28,902 nt of DNA from Candidatus Blautia equi (GCA_018064695.1 JAGHUU010000111.1:1-28902), one strand, 5' to 3'; numbered from the stretch's first letter, positions 1 to 9,885 are shown. Numbers and translations are program-made. Notes: generated by a model from the letters alone, not told the origin.

Positions 1-24
1 GTAGAATTCATGGAAAAGAAATAA
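1..24 (+). CDS. 3' end of an upstream gene (partial)
   Basis: Frame 1 runs V-E-F-M-E-K-K and stops at TAA (22-24), one base before the ATG of the LicD gene. That spacing is typical of genes in one operon. Only seven codons are visible, so no product can be named. The stop could also occur by chance. Confidence 0.35.
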   Translation, partial: VEFMEKK

Positions 25-25
25 C

Positions 26-928
26 ATGAAAAAAACAAGGGAATTACTGGTCAGTTCCGGAAAACACTCCTATCTGTTTCAGCTTGACGAGCCCATGCGA
101 AATAAGCTGCGGTCCCTGTACCTGGAGATGGCCTCCGATATCTTCACTTTTTGTGAGGAGAATCATCTCATCTGCATGCTGGGAGGCGGCAGTGCACTGG
201 GTGCCGTCCGTCATAAGGGGTTCATCCCCTGGGATGATGACCTGGATCTGAACATGCCAAGAAAAGACTATGATACCTTCATCCGTCTTTTTTCTGAGGC
301 ATACAAAGATAAATATGAAATTTTTGTTCCGGACGGACACCACCGCATCACAAATCTTTTCATGAAGGTTTCTCTGAAAGGAACCTTAGTGGAAGATATT
401 TACACTGCGGCCAATCCTGTAAAGACCGGCGTAACCATTGACATTTTTCCTATCGAGAATGTTCCGGACGCACCTCTGCTTCGTAAGATCAAAGGATTTG
501 CTGCCGACGTTTTTGGCTATGCCACAGTCTCTGCCTACATGTTCCAGAATCGTGAGGAATCTATGCGGGACATCTATTCCGGCAGCACCTCTGCCTGGAT
601 CAATTATCTCTCCCGCTGTATGATCGGCGCCGTCATGTCCTTCCGCCCGTATACCTGGTGGTACCTGAAATTTGACCGTTTCGTGCAGCATTCGTCTGAT
701 TCCGCATACTGTACTGTCCCAACCGGCAGAGGCCACTATCTGCGGGAAATGCGGAAAAAGTCCGTTTATTTTCCTTTAAAAGCCTGTTCCTTCGAGTCCC
801 ATTCCTTCCTGATCCCACGGGATGCAGATGCCTATCTGACGCAGCTGTATGGTGATTATATGACCATCCCGCCGGTGGAAAAACAGGAACGGCATTTTTA
901 TGTCCGGATCGATCTGGGACAGAATTAA
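26..928 (+). CDS. LicD family phosphotransferase
   Basis: This 300-residue protein carries the LicD signature at about residues 53-74 (GGSALGAVRHKG, then FIPWDDDLDL). The DDDLD cluster is the nucleotidyltransferase-fold metal site. LicD proteins transfer phosphocholine or related phospho-groups onto cell-surface glycans such as teichoic acids or capsules. No signal peptide or membrane segment is seen, so it should act on the cytoplasmic face of the membrane. It starts one base after the preceding stop, with only a weak GGAAAAG upstream, which suggests translational coupling. A glycosyltransferase follows 41 bases later, so this looks like the end of a surface polysaccharide locus lying mostly outside the window. 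The substrate cannot be deduced. Confidence 0.9.
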   Translation: MKKTRELLVSSGKHSYLFQLDEPMRNKLRSLYLEMASDIFTFCEENHLICMLGGGSALGAVRHKGFIPWDDDLDLNMPRKDYDTFIRLFSEAYKDKYEIFVPDGHHRITNLFMKVSLKGTLVEDIYTAANPVKTGVTIDIFPIENVPDAPLLRKIKGFAADVFGYATVSAYMFQNREESMRDIYSGSTSAWINYLSRCMIGAVMSFRPYTWWYLKFDRFVQHSSDSAYCTVPTGRGHYLREMRKKSVYFPLKACSFESHSFLIPRDADAYLTQLYGDYMTIPPVEKQERHFYVRIDLGQN

Positions 929-969
929 GACAGTGTACTTTTCATTCCTAATTGGAGATATTATTTATT

Positions 970-1755
970 ATGGAAAAAACGCCTGCTGTTTCCATCATCA
1001 TACCTGCATATAATGCAGAGCCATATCTTGAGGCCGCTGTAAAAAGTGTTCTCGCCCAGACCTTTTCCGACTGGGAGCTGCTGATCATTGATGATTGCTC
1101 CGGCGATCATACCTGGGATATCATGCAAAAGCTTTCAGAATGGGATTCCCGCATTCGTCTTCTGCAGAATCCTGTAAATCAGGGGGTTGCAGCCACCAGA
1201 AACCGCGGTGTCTCCCTTGCCCGCGCAGAATGGATCGCTTTTCTGGACGCGGACGATCTCTGGGAAAGCCGCAAACTGGAAAAACAGATCGCACTGGCAC
1301 TCTCAGATCCAAAGATCGCCTTTACTTTTACCGGCTCTGCCTTTATAGATGCCGCAGGAAATCCTGTTTCCTACCAGCTGAAGGTTCCGGAGAAGATCAC
1401 CCGCAGCAAACTGCTGGGGCAGAATGTCATCTCCTGCTCCTCTGTCATGCTGAAAAAAGACTGGATCCAGAAATATCCCATGCCGGATAACCGGGAGATC
1501 CACGAGGATTTTGCCACCTGGCTGGCCATCCTTAAGGAAGTTCCTTATGCCTATGGAATCAATGAACCCCTGCTGATCTACCGGCGCACAGCATCCTCCA
1601 AATCCGGAAACAAATCCCACGCAGCCCGCCTGAACTGGAACACCTATAAGGTTGCCGATGTCCATGGCCCGGAACGCGTGATCAGCATGTTTCTTTATAC
1701 GGTAAAGGGTCTGATCAAATATGCTTCTATTAAAATGAATCGTTCTGCAAAATAA
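970..1755 (+). CDS. Family 2 glycosyltransferase
   Basis: This is a 261-residue GT-A fold glycosyltransferase. It opens with VSIIIPAYNAEPYL, has the nucleotide-sugar segment LLIIDDCSGDHTW, and has the metal-binding DxD-type motif FLDADDLWE near residue 95. GT2 enzymes use UDP- or other nucleotide-sugars to extend cell-wall or capsular glycans. No membrane span is evident, so it is probably peripheral to the inner face of the membrane. I chose the ATG at 970 because GGAG at 954-957 lies 12 bases upstream; an in-frame TTG at 952 would overlap that ribosome binding site. It follows the LicD gene in the same direction and is closed by a strong terminator. Donor and acceptor are unknown. Confidence 0.9.
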   Translation: MEKTPAVSIIIPAYNAEPYLEAAVKSVLAQTFSDWELLIIDDCSGDHTWDIMQKLSEWDSRIRLLQNPVNQGVAATRNRGVSLARAEWIAFLDADDLWESRKLEKQIALALSDPKIAFTFTGSAFIDAAGNPVSYQLKVPEKITRSKLLGQNVISCSSVMLKKDWIQKYPMPDNREIHEDFATWLAILKEVPYAYGINEPLLIYRRTASSKSGNKSHAARLNWNTYKVADVHGPERVISMFLYTVKGLIKYASIKMNRSAK

Positions 1756-1777
1756 AATATTCTGCAAAAACATATAT

Positions 1778-1813
1778 AAAAAAACATCGGGATTTCTGTC
1801 CCGATGTTTTTTA
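1778..1813. terminator. Bidirectional intrinsic terminator
   Basis: Arms ACATCGGGA (1784-1792) and TCCCGATGT (1799-1807) pair perfectly around a 6-nt loop. An A-run precedes and a T-run follows, so either strand gives hairpin plus U-tract. It sits between the convergent glycosyltransferase and dehydrogenase genes and can serve both. Confidence 0.93.
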
Positions 1814-1826
1814 TTGTTTATAATGA

Positions 1827-2873
1827 TCAGCAGACTTTAATTACGCCCTTAACGATATTTGCTTTATCTTCCACACACTGGGTGAGGGCATTCTGGATAT
1901 CATCCAGTTCAAAGTAGTTGGTCACGATATCTTTAATGTTGATCTTTCCGGAAGCCACTGCATCGATGGCGGTTGGATAAATGTTTCTGTAACGGAAAAT
2001 GGTCTTGAAGGTGAGCTCTTTATCCAGTGCTGCACCGATTGGAAGGGTCATCTCGCCGCTTGGGCTGTAGCCTACGAATACGATGGTTGCACCTTTGTTT
2101 GCGCCCTTGATAAGCTGGGAAGCGGTGATCTGAGAGCCTGCGGTCTCAATGCCAAGGTCAAAGCCTCTGCCGCCGGTGATCTCCATAATGCGCTGTACGG
2201 TATCCTCTTTCATGCCGTTGATCACATAGTCAGCGCCCAGTTCTTTTGCCTTCTCCAGACGTTTGTCCATGATATCCACTACGATCACCTGGGAACCGCC
2301 TCTTGCCTTCAGGGAAAGAAGGGAAACCAGACCGATGCATCCTGCGCCGGTTACTACGCAGACCTGGCCGATCTTAGCGTCACCCTGGCTGGCTGCATGC
2401 ATACCAACTGCCAGAGGCTCAATGAGCGCGCCCTCCATAGTGCTTACATTCTCAGGAAGCTTGAAGCAGAGACCTGCCTCATGGGCTACATACTCCTGGA
2501 ATACACCGTCTACAGGCGGGGTTGCAAAGAATACTACATCTTTACAGAGGTTATATTTACCCTGTTTACAGAACTCGCATTTGCCGCAGGTCTTGCCCGG
2601 CTCCAGTGCTACTCTGTCGCCAACCTGAAGGTTCTTTACATTGGAGCCAACCTCTACTACCACGCCGCCGGCCTCATGTCCAAGAACAAAAGGATACTCT
2701 ACAATAAAGTCACCGATGCGTCCTGCCTCATAATAATGAAGATCGGATCCACATACACCTACGTATTCAATTTTTACCAGAACCTCATCTTCCTTTGGAA
2801 CCGGGATCGGTCTCTCCTGGATCTCCACATGTTTCAGTTCTGTCATAACTGCTGTTTTCATCATGCCTTCCAT
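1827..2873 (-). CDS. Zinc-dependent alcohol/polyol dehydrogenase (L-iditol/xylitol dehydrogenase-like)
   Basis: This 348-residue medium-chain dehydrogenase has catalytic zinc ligands C41, H66-E67 and E152, and four structural-zinc cysteines (C96, C99, C102, C110). The Rossmann motif GAGCIG is at 176-181, followed by an acidic D200 that favours NAD over NADP. The family oxidises polyols such as sorbitol, xylitol or iditol to ketoses, or does the reverse. AAGGAG seven bases upstream fixes the start. It is the last gene of a three-gene run, 35 bases after the GH115 reading frame, which suggests a role with a sugar or sugar alcohol released by the upstream glycosidases. The exact substrate is not resolvable; threonine-dehydrogenase-like and butanediol-dehydrogenase-like activities are alternatives. 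Confidence 0.9.
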   Translation of the reverse strand: MEGMMKTAVMTELKHVEIQERPIPVPKEDEVLVKIEYVGVCGSDLHYYEAGRIGDFIVEYPFVLGHEAGGVVVEVGSNVKNLQVGDRVALEPGKTCGKCEFCKQGKYNLCKDVVFFATPPVDGVFQEYVAHEAGLCFKLPENVSTMEGALIEPLAVGMHAASQGDAKIGQVCVVTGAGCIGLVSLLSLKARGGSQVIVVDIMDKRLEKAKELGADYVINGMKEDTVQRIMEITGGRGFDLGIETAGSQITASQLIKGANKGATIVFVGYSPSGEMTLPIGAALDKELTFKTIFRYRNIYPTAIDAVASGKINIKDIVTNYFELDDIQNALTQCVEDKANIVKGVIKVC

Positions 2874-2908
2874 AGTCTTTCTCCTTTTCCAGTAAAAATA
2901 TCAATCTG

Positions 2909-5794
2909 TCAATCTTTTCTGTAACTCTTAAGCGGTCCCATGTAAGAGGTCTTAAGTGGTTTGTCTGCACGGTATAAGGTCAGACGCTCCAGTACAACGC
3001 CTGCATCTCCTGCATAGACTTTGATGGTGTTCAGACCTTCTTTTAATGCAACAGGGATCTCTGATACATGCTCCTGATTCAATACTGCACGGCACCATGC
3101 TCCGCAGCCGCCGTCGCCGCCGCGATAGTTTTCTCCTGTCATACATACAGTTTCTGCAGCGCCGCCGTTTACGGATACGCCGTAGTTCAGGCTTCCGCCA
3201 TAGTGCAGTGGGTTGGCCGGGGAGGTATGCAGCTGCAGCTTATAATCACCCGGATGATATACCCACACATCGTAGGTCATATACGGTGCTTTTCCATCCA
3301 CCCAATCCTCAGACGTGAATTCTGCGATGGTAGGGAAGGCCTTCATACCGCTCTCGTATTTTCCGTAATCTTCGATCTTCCGGAATTCCACAGGGGTTCC
3401 TTCGTATGCGCCGGATACTACTGTCTGATAGTCAGCTGCATCTAATACGCAGCGTCCGTTTCTCTCCACAAAGGCACCGGATGGAACCTCGCTGAGGTCC
3501 TGATTCAGCACGCGGAAGAGAACAGGAACTGTCTCTGTCTCTGTGCGGACGCGGCAGGTGAATTCCTGGATCTCGCCCACCGGAAGCTTGTCTTTATGCA
3601 CCCAGATCTTCACCTCATCGGAGAACTCTGTCTCGCCGTGATAGGAGGAGAATTCCAGATAATCACAGCGCTCCTCGATGCGCCATTTTAAAAGGCCGTT
3701 GCCGCCGTTGGAGATCTGCAGGATGACAAATTCGTCCTCCACAGAAAGGAAATCGTTGAATTCCAGCGGAACCGGGAAGTACTGGTTGGTATATACCTTT
3801 GTGCCGTCCAGTCTGGAGACAACCAGTCTTGGTCCGGATGGCAGGGTCACCATGTGGCGGATCGGATATCTCCAGTCCTCACTGTTCCAGTTCACAAAAC
3901 CAATGTGGAAGGCTTTCTCCATGCCGCTCCATTTGCCGCCCTTGAAATCGGCAATGTCTCTGGAAAGGATGCGGTCTCTGGAAATGGCCTGGGACATCTT
4001 GCCGCCGTAAATGTTTGCGATGGCTTTTCCCTGGGAAGCATAAATATCATTCATGCCTGCCTGAAGATACATTTTCAGAAGGTTTGCAGAAGCTGCTGCC
4101 GGGAAGAAGATCATGCTGTAGTAGCCATCTCCAGCCGGAGTAAAGCGCAGGCGGTCCATGAGCTGCTCATTTCTTCTCTCCAGCTCCCTGGCACGTGCCA
4201 GCATTCTGCGGGCCTCGTTGTAGTGTGCGTAATGATAAATATTAGCGTTATTTGCCTCCGGGCGGCGCAGGGCGTTGAGACGGATATACTCATCATTTAC
4301 CCATGCGATCTCCTCCAGTTCCTCATCGGAGGCATAGCAGCCGAACTGTTTTTTCACCCATTCTCTGCTGTATTCTTAGATGCGGTCCTGGTGTCCGCTG
4401 CCCCAGCGGTCAAAATCATATGCCAGCTCCATGAAATAGCCCAGCGGATACTCGTTGAACTTCACGTCACCTACGTTTACGATCCAGAGATTTCTGACAC
4501 CGTACTCATAGGCCTCGGTGAGCTGCTCCCACACCTTGGAGATCGGGGTGGAGGTCACCCACTCGTAGGAAATCGGGCTTCCATGATAATCGAAATGATA
4601 GTACATACCAAAACCGCCCGGATGTTTTCTCTCCTCACCCTGCGGCAGGGCACGCATGTTTCCAAAGTTATCCTCGCAGAACAGAAGGGTCACATCCTCC
4701 AGCTCCTCAAAGCCGCGAACGCCTTCGCCCTCCTCTGCGCCGTAATAATAATCTTCTACTTCTTTATAAATAGCAAAAAGCTGCGGAACGTTCTTAAGAT
4801 CAGGGTCGATCTCCTCTCTTAAGAGCTGTCTCTGGTCGCGGATGATGCGTTTTAATACCTCCGCATTTTTAGCGACGGATGCATCTCCCATCAGCTTGCT
4901 GTCGGCTTCGCCTCGCATACCAACGGTAGGGAAGATGGTCTGGCCTTTGGCTCTCTTAAGTCCGTCCACCCAGAATCTTTTGATGCCCTCCTCATTGGTC
5001 AGGTAGTTCCAGGCATCGCCGTAGATAGAATCCTTGCCTCGCACGCGGGAATATTCCTCGCCGGAGCGCATACATGGCTCGTGGTGGGACATACCGATAT
5101 AGATGCCATACTCGGTAGCCAGCTCCATATTTGCAAGGCCCGGGCCGTCTGTCATAAAGGTGGAAGCCCACATGGCCGGCCACATATAATTGCCCTTCAT
5201 ACGGAGCAGATACTCAAAAATATGCTCATAAGCCTTGGCATTCACATCCCCGAAATGGGTAGTTGCCCAGGTACCGAAGCATGGCCACTCGTCGTTGATG
5301 AAGAAGCCGCGGTATTTTACGGAAGGCTCTTTGGAGCATCCGTTCACTACGCCGTCCTCCAGTGCAACGCAGTCATACTGCGGCGGTTTTACATCGCCCC
5401 AGTACTCCCAGGCGCTGACGCCCATGAGCTCAGAAAGATGAAACATACCGTAGATGGTTCCCAGCTTATCGCTTCCAAGGATGAGAAGACCCTTCTCAAT
5501 GCCCTCCATAGGCTGGTCTACCACATAGAAGCCGTAGCATTCCCATTTGCCTGCAAGACTTCGCATCTCCGGCACTTTCTCCATCATGATTTCAGGGAGT
5601 TCGCCACAGCCTATTGTGGCGATCAGGATGGCCTGCTCTGCCTTTGTTCCCATCTCTTTTTCTTCACAGACTGCTTTGGTTACGTTATAAATATCTTTCT
5701 CTACTTTTTTCCAGATCTTATGAATACCGCTGTCTGCTGCCGGATCCATGATCACAGAGATCCGGGTATTTCCTGTGAATTCAATTCTTTGCAT
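2909..5794 (-). pseudogene. GH115 alpha-glucuronidase-like glycoside hydrolase, interrupted by one in-frame TAA
   Basis: Two reading frames in the same phase together make one GH115-type protein of about 960 codons, the usual family length. GH115 enzymes remove (4-O-methyl-)glucuronic acid side chains from xylan or related glycans. The first part has 472 residues from ATG 5794, which is preceded by GAGAGG nine bases upstream. It contains family-typical stretches such as YRGFFINDEWP, LLRMKGNYMWPAMW and MSHHEPCMR. TAA at 4378-4376 then stops it, and after six sense codons (E-Y-S-R-E-W) the frame continues from GTG 4357 for 482 residues with the C-terminal domains. No other lesion is visible. 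An in-frame ATG further upstream at 5884 lies inside the GH3 gene. There is no signal peptide, so the enzyme would be cytoplasmic. The stop may be a recent nonsense mutation (for example CAA to TAA), an error in the sequence, or, least likely, readthrough. Confidence 0.85.
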
Positions 5795-5841
5795 GAAAAA
5801 GATCCTCTCTGTGTTGTTATGATTGATTTTCTGTATCGGGA

Positions 5842-8250
5842 TCAGTCCATCTTGAGGATCAATTCCAGTACTCTGCGGGCGCATACTGCGATCTCTTCCT
5901 CAGAGATTGCGCCTGCCTCATAAGCTTTCATGACACGCTCCGGGAAGCCTGTTCCCATCTTGATGTCATTTCCTGCTTTTGTCTCTTTATAGTGCTCGCC
6001 GTAGGTCCACCAGTCTGTGGTAACTACGCCCTCAAATCCCCACTCACCGCGGAGGATGCCGTCCAGAAGCTCTTTATTCTCAGAACATCTCTGGCCGTTT
6101 ACCAGGTTATAAGCGGTCATAAGTGCCCATGGCTGGGATTTCTTAACGATGATCTCAAACTGTTTCAGGTAGATCTCGCGGAGTGCTCTCTCGGATACGC
6201 GGGAATCACTGTTCTTACGGTTGGTCTCCTTGTCGTTTGCACAGAAGTGTTTTACCTCGGCGGCTACGCCCTGGGACTGGATACCGTCTACCATGGCAGC
6301 TGCCATAAGACCTGCTACCAGCGGATCCTCAGAGTAATACTCAAAGTTTCTGCCGCAGAGCGGGCTTCTGTGAATGTTAACAGCCGGAGTCAGCCATACA
6401 TAAATATTGTTCTCTTTTACTTCCTTAGCGCCTGCTGCACCTACTGCCTGTACAAGCTCAGGGTTCCAGGTGGATGCTAACTGGGATGCGATTGGGAATG
6501 CGGTGGTGTAAATGCCAAGGCCAGGCTGGATACGAAGGCCAGCAGGTCCGTCAGCGGTCATGATATTCGGAACACCGTACTCCGGAAGGTTGCCGTAGCC
6601 AAAGGTGTTTGCCACACCTGTATTTGGCTGGCCGCCCAGCATGTGAACCATCTGCTCCACGCTAAGCTGTGCCATGAACTCATCCAGTGTGTTCTTGCCG
6701 TCTGCAACGTCATCCAGCTCGATCTTATCTCCCTTCATGAACATATCCAGGAAGTTGAAGTTCTTCACTGCGCGAACTGCAGGTGTCAGATATCCGGAAT
6801 CAAAGCCCTCCCATCCGATGGCATTTTCCATATAGTCAGCAGGTGTGCCCTGTGGGATCTCCTCATAGGAACCGTCAGAGAGCATTCTCTTAGTCAGCTG
6901 GGTAGGTGCCACCAGGCTGGTAAGCTGCTCTGTCACGATATCTTCATCCACACCGTAAGCAAAAGCAAGCTCTTCACAGTCTCTTACAGAGGTTCCGATG
7001 TAGAAGTTATAAACGCCTTTTTCAAGAACATAAGCGGATTTAGCCACTTTTCCAAGATCATCGAAGGATGCCATGGCTGTTGCAGGGAAGGTCAGGGTGA
7101 TCATCTGCTCCTCGCCCGGTTTCAGTTCGTCTGTCTTCTGGAAGGCAGCCAGCTCCTTAGCCGGTTTTCCAAGAAGACCCTGCGGTGCGCTGTAGTACAT
7201 CTGCACTACTTCTTTTCCTGCGCAGTCGCCGGTGTTCTTAACCTGCACGGTAGCCACGATGTTGCCGTCTTTTTCTCCTGCAAAAAGGGTATTTACTTCA
7301 AAAGTGGTATAGGAAAGACCGTAGCCGAACGGATAAATAACTTTATCTTTAGCGGCTTCCATGGTCTCAAAATAACGATATCCTACGTAGATGTCCTCGT
7401 TGTACTCTACGTATTTATGGGATGCGTGGAAGGTCTCTGTGGATGGGTAGTCCTCAAGCTTGCCGGCAAAGGTATCCACCAGTTTACCGGATGGGCTCTT
7501 TACGCCAAAGAGGATATCTGCCATGGAAAGGCCGCCCTCCATACCGCCCTGCCATGCAAGAAGTGCGGAGGAGATCCGGTCATCACATGCAAACCAGGAG
7601 GTATCCATCATGCCGCCAATGTTCAGCACTACGACAACCTTTGCAAAGTTTTCTTTTACAGCTTTTACCATAGCTGCCTCGGCATTTGTAAGGCAGAAGT
7701 CGCTGTTCTCAAATACGTTCTGGGAAAGGTCGGTCTGCTGTGCCTCGTCAGGGGTCTGATCCTGGTATTTTACGCCGATGCGGTCCCAGCCCTCGCCGGA
7801 AAAGCGGCTGATGACGATGATGGCGGTATCTGTGAATTCCTTAGCGCCGCAGAGCAGTTCACATGGAAGCTCAGGCTCGATGAGCATGCCCGGGATGCTG
7901 CCCTCTTTGTACTGTCTGTCCACTTCTTTTTTATAGAAATCTGCAAGAGGTGCGTAAACCTCTGCGGAATCAGTCAGCTGAATGCCGTCAAAGAGATTGT
8001 AGATATGGGATACGGTAACGTCACCGCTTCCGCCGCCGCCTTTTACATAATCAAAAACGCCTTTTCCAAAGAGAGCCACCTTGCTTCCTCTGGTCAGCGG
8101 AAGGACTTTGTTCTCGTTTTTCAGAAGAACCATACCCTCACGGCCGGCTTCTCTTGCCAGATCCAGATGCTCCTGGCATCCGGTAACCCTGATGCTTCTG
8201 CCCTCTAACGGAAGGTTCAGCTGATATCTGGCTCTTGCCCATCTTTTCAT
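5842..8250 (-). CDS. Glycoside hydrolase family 3 with permuted domain order
   Basis: This 802-residue GH3 enzyme is a beta-glucosidase or beta-xylosidase type. Domain order is reversed relative to most of the family. The C-terminal-type alpha/beta sandwich comes first (EGMVLLKNENKVLPL at about 39-53), then a fibronectin-III-like domain (about 310-420), and last the TIM barrel (about 530-802). The barrel has TADGPAGLR, the substrate-binding KHFCANDKETNR and the nucleophile motif GVVTTDWW with D746. Clostridial beta-glucosidases with this order are known. No signal peptide is seen, so it should act on imported oligosaccharides. AAGGAGG nine bases upstream supports ATG 8250. It is the first gene of the operon with GH115 (47-base gap) and the dehydrogenase. 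Sugar specificity is not deducible. Confidence 0.95.
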   Translation of the reverse strand: MKRWARARYQLNLPLEGRSIRVTGCQEHLDLAREAGREGMVLLKNENKVLPLTRGSKVALFGKGVFDYVKGGGGSGDVTVSHIYNLFDGIQLTDSAEVYAPLADFYKKEVDRQYKEGSIPGMLIEPELPCELLCGAKEFTDTAIIVISRFSGEGWDRIGVKYQDQTPDEAQQTDLSQNVFENSDFCLTNAEAAMVKAVKENFAKVVVVLNIGGMMDTSWFACDDRISSALLAWQGGMEGGLSMADILFGVKSPSGKLVDTFAGKLEDYPSTETFHASHKYVEYNEDIYVGYRYFETMEAAKDKVIYPFGYGLSYTTFEVNTLFAGEKDGNIVATVQVKNTGDCAGKEVVQMYYSAPQGLLGKPAKELAAFQKTDELKPGEEQMITLTFPATAMASFDDLGKVAKSAYVLEKGVYNFYIGTSVRDCEELAFAYGVDEDIVTEQLTSLVAPTQLTKRMLSDGSYEEIPQGTPADYMENAIGWEGFDSGYLTPAVRAVKNFNFLDMFMKGDKIELDDVADGKNTLDEFMAQLSVEQMVHMLGGQPNTGVANTFGYGNLPEYGVPNIMTADGPAGLRIQPGLGIYTTAFPIASQLASTWNPELVQAVGAAGAKEVKENNIYVWLTPAVNIHRSPLCGRNFEYYSEDPLVAGLMAAAMVDGIQSQGVAAEVKHFCANDKETNRKNSDSRVSERALREIYLKQFEIIVKKSQPWALMTAYNLVNGQRCSENKELLDGILRGEWGFEGVVTTDWWTYGEHYKETKAGNDIKMGTGFPERVMKAYEAGAISEEEIAVCARRVLELILKMD

Positions 8251-8347
8251 GTGTTTTTTCCTCCTTATTGCGTGTTTTTCTTTTTATAAAATATGCATTT
8301 TCGTTCTTCTTTTCCCCCTCGAGAGCATACTTCGAGAAGGTACACTA

Positions 8348-8376
8348 TGTATATTTTACCCTATAAAATAGTTCAA
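8348..8376 (-). promoter_or_regulatory. Promoter of the GH3-GH115-dehydrogenase operon
   Basis: On the minus strand TTGAAC (8376-8371) is followed by 17 bases and TATACA (8353-8348). The untranslated leader is about 90 bases. In it, TCTCGA occurs twice 13 bases apart (plus-strand 8319-8324 and 8332-8337), a possible regulator site. No operator family is recognised. Confidence 0.55.
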
Positions 8377-8412
8377 TGCTACACCAGTTTTTACTATTTT
8401 CCACATATTATA

Positions 8413-8442
8413 TTGCTTTTTCCGATGTGTTTATATTATGAT
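8413..8442 (+). promoter_or_regulatory. Candidate promoter of pepV
   Basis: TTGCTT (8413-8418) is followed by 18 bases and TATGAT (8437-8442), about 40 bases before the pepV start. The region is AT-rich and other pairings are possible. Confidence 0.4.
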
Positions 8443-8484
8443 ATAAGCCGATAAAATAATGCCGTCTGGCAGGAGGTTCTGATC

Positions 8485-9885
8485 ATGTACAGAGAAATAC
8501 TGGATCGTTATATTGATGAACATAAAGAGGAGATGCTGGAGGATGTGAAGACCCTTGTACGGGTAGACAGCGTCCGCGGCGAGGCAAAAGAGGGAATGCC
8601 CTTTGGCGAGGGCCCGGCTAAGGTCATCGAAGTGGCTGAGAAAATGCTCTCCGGCTATGGATTTAAAACTACTAACTATGACAATTATGTAATAACCGCC
8701 GATTTCAATGATGAGGAAAAACAGCTGGATATTCTGGCACACCTGGACGTTGTGCCTGTTTCCCCGTCTGACTGGACCGTCACCGCACCTTTTGAGCCGG
8801 TGATCCTGGATGGAAAGATCTACGGACGCGGAACCGCTGATGACAAGGGTCCTGCTGTGGCTGCACTCTATGCCATGCGTGCCATCAGGGAATCCGGCAT
8901 TCAGCTTCCTAAGAATGTCCGCCTGATCCTGGGTGCCGATGAGGAATGCGGCTCCGGCGATCTGGAATACTACTATAAAAAAGAGGCGGAGGCGCCTATG
9001 ACCTTCACCCCTGATGCAAACTTCCCTGTTATCAACATCGAGAAGGGCCGTCTTGCTAAAGAATTCGGCGCAGAGTTCTCTGAGGAGCCTGTACTTCCAG
9101 CTGTCACCGCTTTCCACTGCGGCACCGCTGTGAATATTGTTCCGGCCAACGCTTTTGCTGTAGTAAAAGGTCTCTCCATGGAGACCGTAAACGCAGCCAT
9201 CGCATCCGATGAGAGCGGCGCAGCTTTCACCGCTTCCGCCTGCGAGGACGCCATTAAGATCGTAGCCAAAGGTGTTCCGTTCCACGCTTCCATGCCGGAT
9301 GGCGGAAACAATGCCCTTTGCTCACTTCTGGAGCTTCTTGGCACACTTCCTTTGTCTGACTGTCCGCAAAATCGTACTTTAAAAGCTATTTCCGGTCTTT
9401 TCCCAAGAACCGACTATTACGGAGAGGCTCTGGGCGTGAATATTGAAGATGAGGTTTCCGGCAAACTTACCATGAACCTGGGAATTCTGAACTATGAAGG
9501 CAGCACTCTGTGCGGTCAGTTTGACAGCCGCGTCCCTGTATGCGGAAATAATGAGAATGTGACCAGAGTCATTGAGAATAAGTTTGCAGAAAACGGTCTT
9601 TCCTATGATTCTGTTCTCCTCACACCGCCTCACTATGTACCGGCCGATTCCGAGCTTGTGCAGGCACTGATGGCATGCTATGAAAACTATACCGGCATCA
9701 AAGGCGAGCCGATCGCCATTGGCGGCGGCACCTACGTGCATGAGCTGGAGCGCGGCGTGGCTTTTGGCTGCGAGATGGACGGCGTGGACAATCACATGCA
9801 CGGCAACGATGAGTTCATGGAGATCGATGTGCTTGTGATGAGCGCCAAGATCTTTGCGGATGCTATTATCAGACTCTGTAAATAA
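8485..9885 (+). CDS. pepV: M20 family dipeptidase PepV
   Basis: This 466-residue di-zinc peptidase hydrolyses dipeptides, and some tripeptides, in the cytoplasm. Metal and catalytic residues are visible: H86 and D88 in ILAHLDVVP, D119/D120 in GRGTADDKGP, and E153/E154 in GADEECGSGD. The long insert after residue 160 is the lid domain typical of PepV/DapE-like monomers. AGGAGG at 8471-8476 sits nine bases before the ATG. The gene is monocistronic and divergent from the carbohydrate operon. Length and motif order match PepV of lactobacilli and clostridia closely. A carnosinase-like or Xaa-His dipeptidase name would describe the same family. Confidence 0.93.
   Translation: MYREILDRYIDEHKEEMLEDVKTLVRVDSVRGEAKEGMPFGEGPAKVIEVAEKMLSGYGFKTTNYDNYVITADFNDEEKQLDILAHLDVVPVSPSDWTVTAPFEPVILDGKIYGRGTADDKGPAVAALYAMRAIRESGIQLPKNVRLILGADEECGSGDLEYYYKKEAEAPMTFTPDANFPVINIEKGRLAKEFGAEFSEEPVLPAVTAFHCGTAVNIVPANAFAVVKGLSMETVNAAIASDESGAAFTASACEDAIKIVAKGVPFHASMPDGGNNALCSLLELLGTLPLSDCPQNRTLKAISGLFPRTDYYGEALGVNIEDEVSGKLTMNLGILNYEGSTLCGQFDSRVPVCGNNENVTRVIENKFAENGLSYDSVLLTPPHYVPADSELVQALMACYENYTGIKGEPIAIGGGTYVHELERGVAFGCEMDGVDNHMHGNDEFMEIDVLVMSAKIFADAIIRLCK

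Noticed and set aside
952..970. TTG at 952 as start of the GT2 gene
   Set aside because: It overlaps the GGAG ribosome binding site that serves ATG 970, and GT2 proteins begin close to the VSIIIPAYN motif.
4376..4378. Stop-codon reassignment or selenocysteine-type recoding explaining the TAA in GH115
   Set aside because: TAA ends several other genes in the window (for example LicD, pepV and the SPFH gene), and selenocysteine uses TGA. A point mutation or sequence error is simpler.
3854..4822. Open frame of about 320 codons antisense to the GH115 gene
   Set aside because: It crosses both halves of the GH115 gene on the other strand and shows no domain or start signal. It is a shadow of the true coding strand.
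6643..8208. Long open reading frame of about 520 codons antisense to the GH3 gene
   Set aside because: It lies opposite a strongly supported GH3 enzyme, has no plausible ribosome binding site or family motifs, and its Cys/His/Leu-rich content is what antisense reading of such a gene gives.
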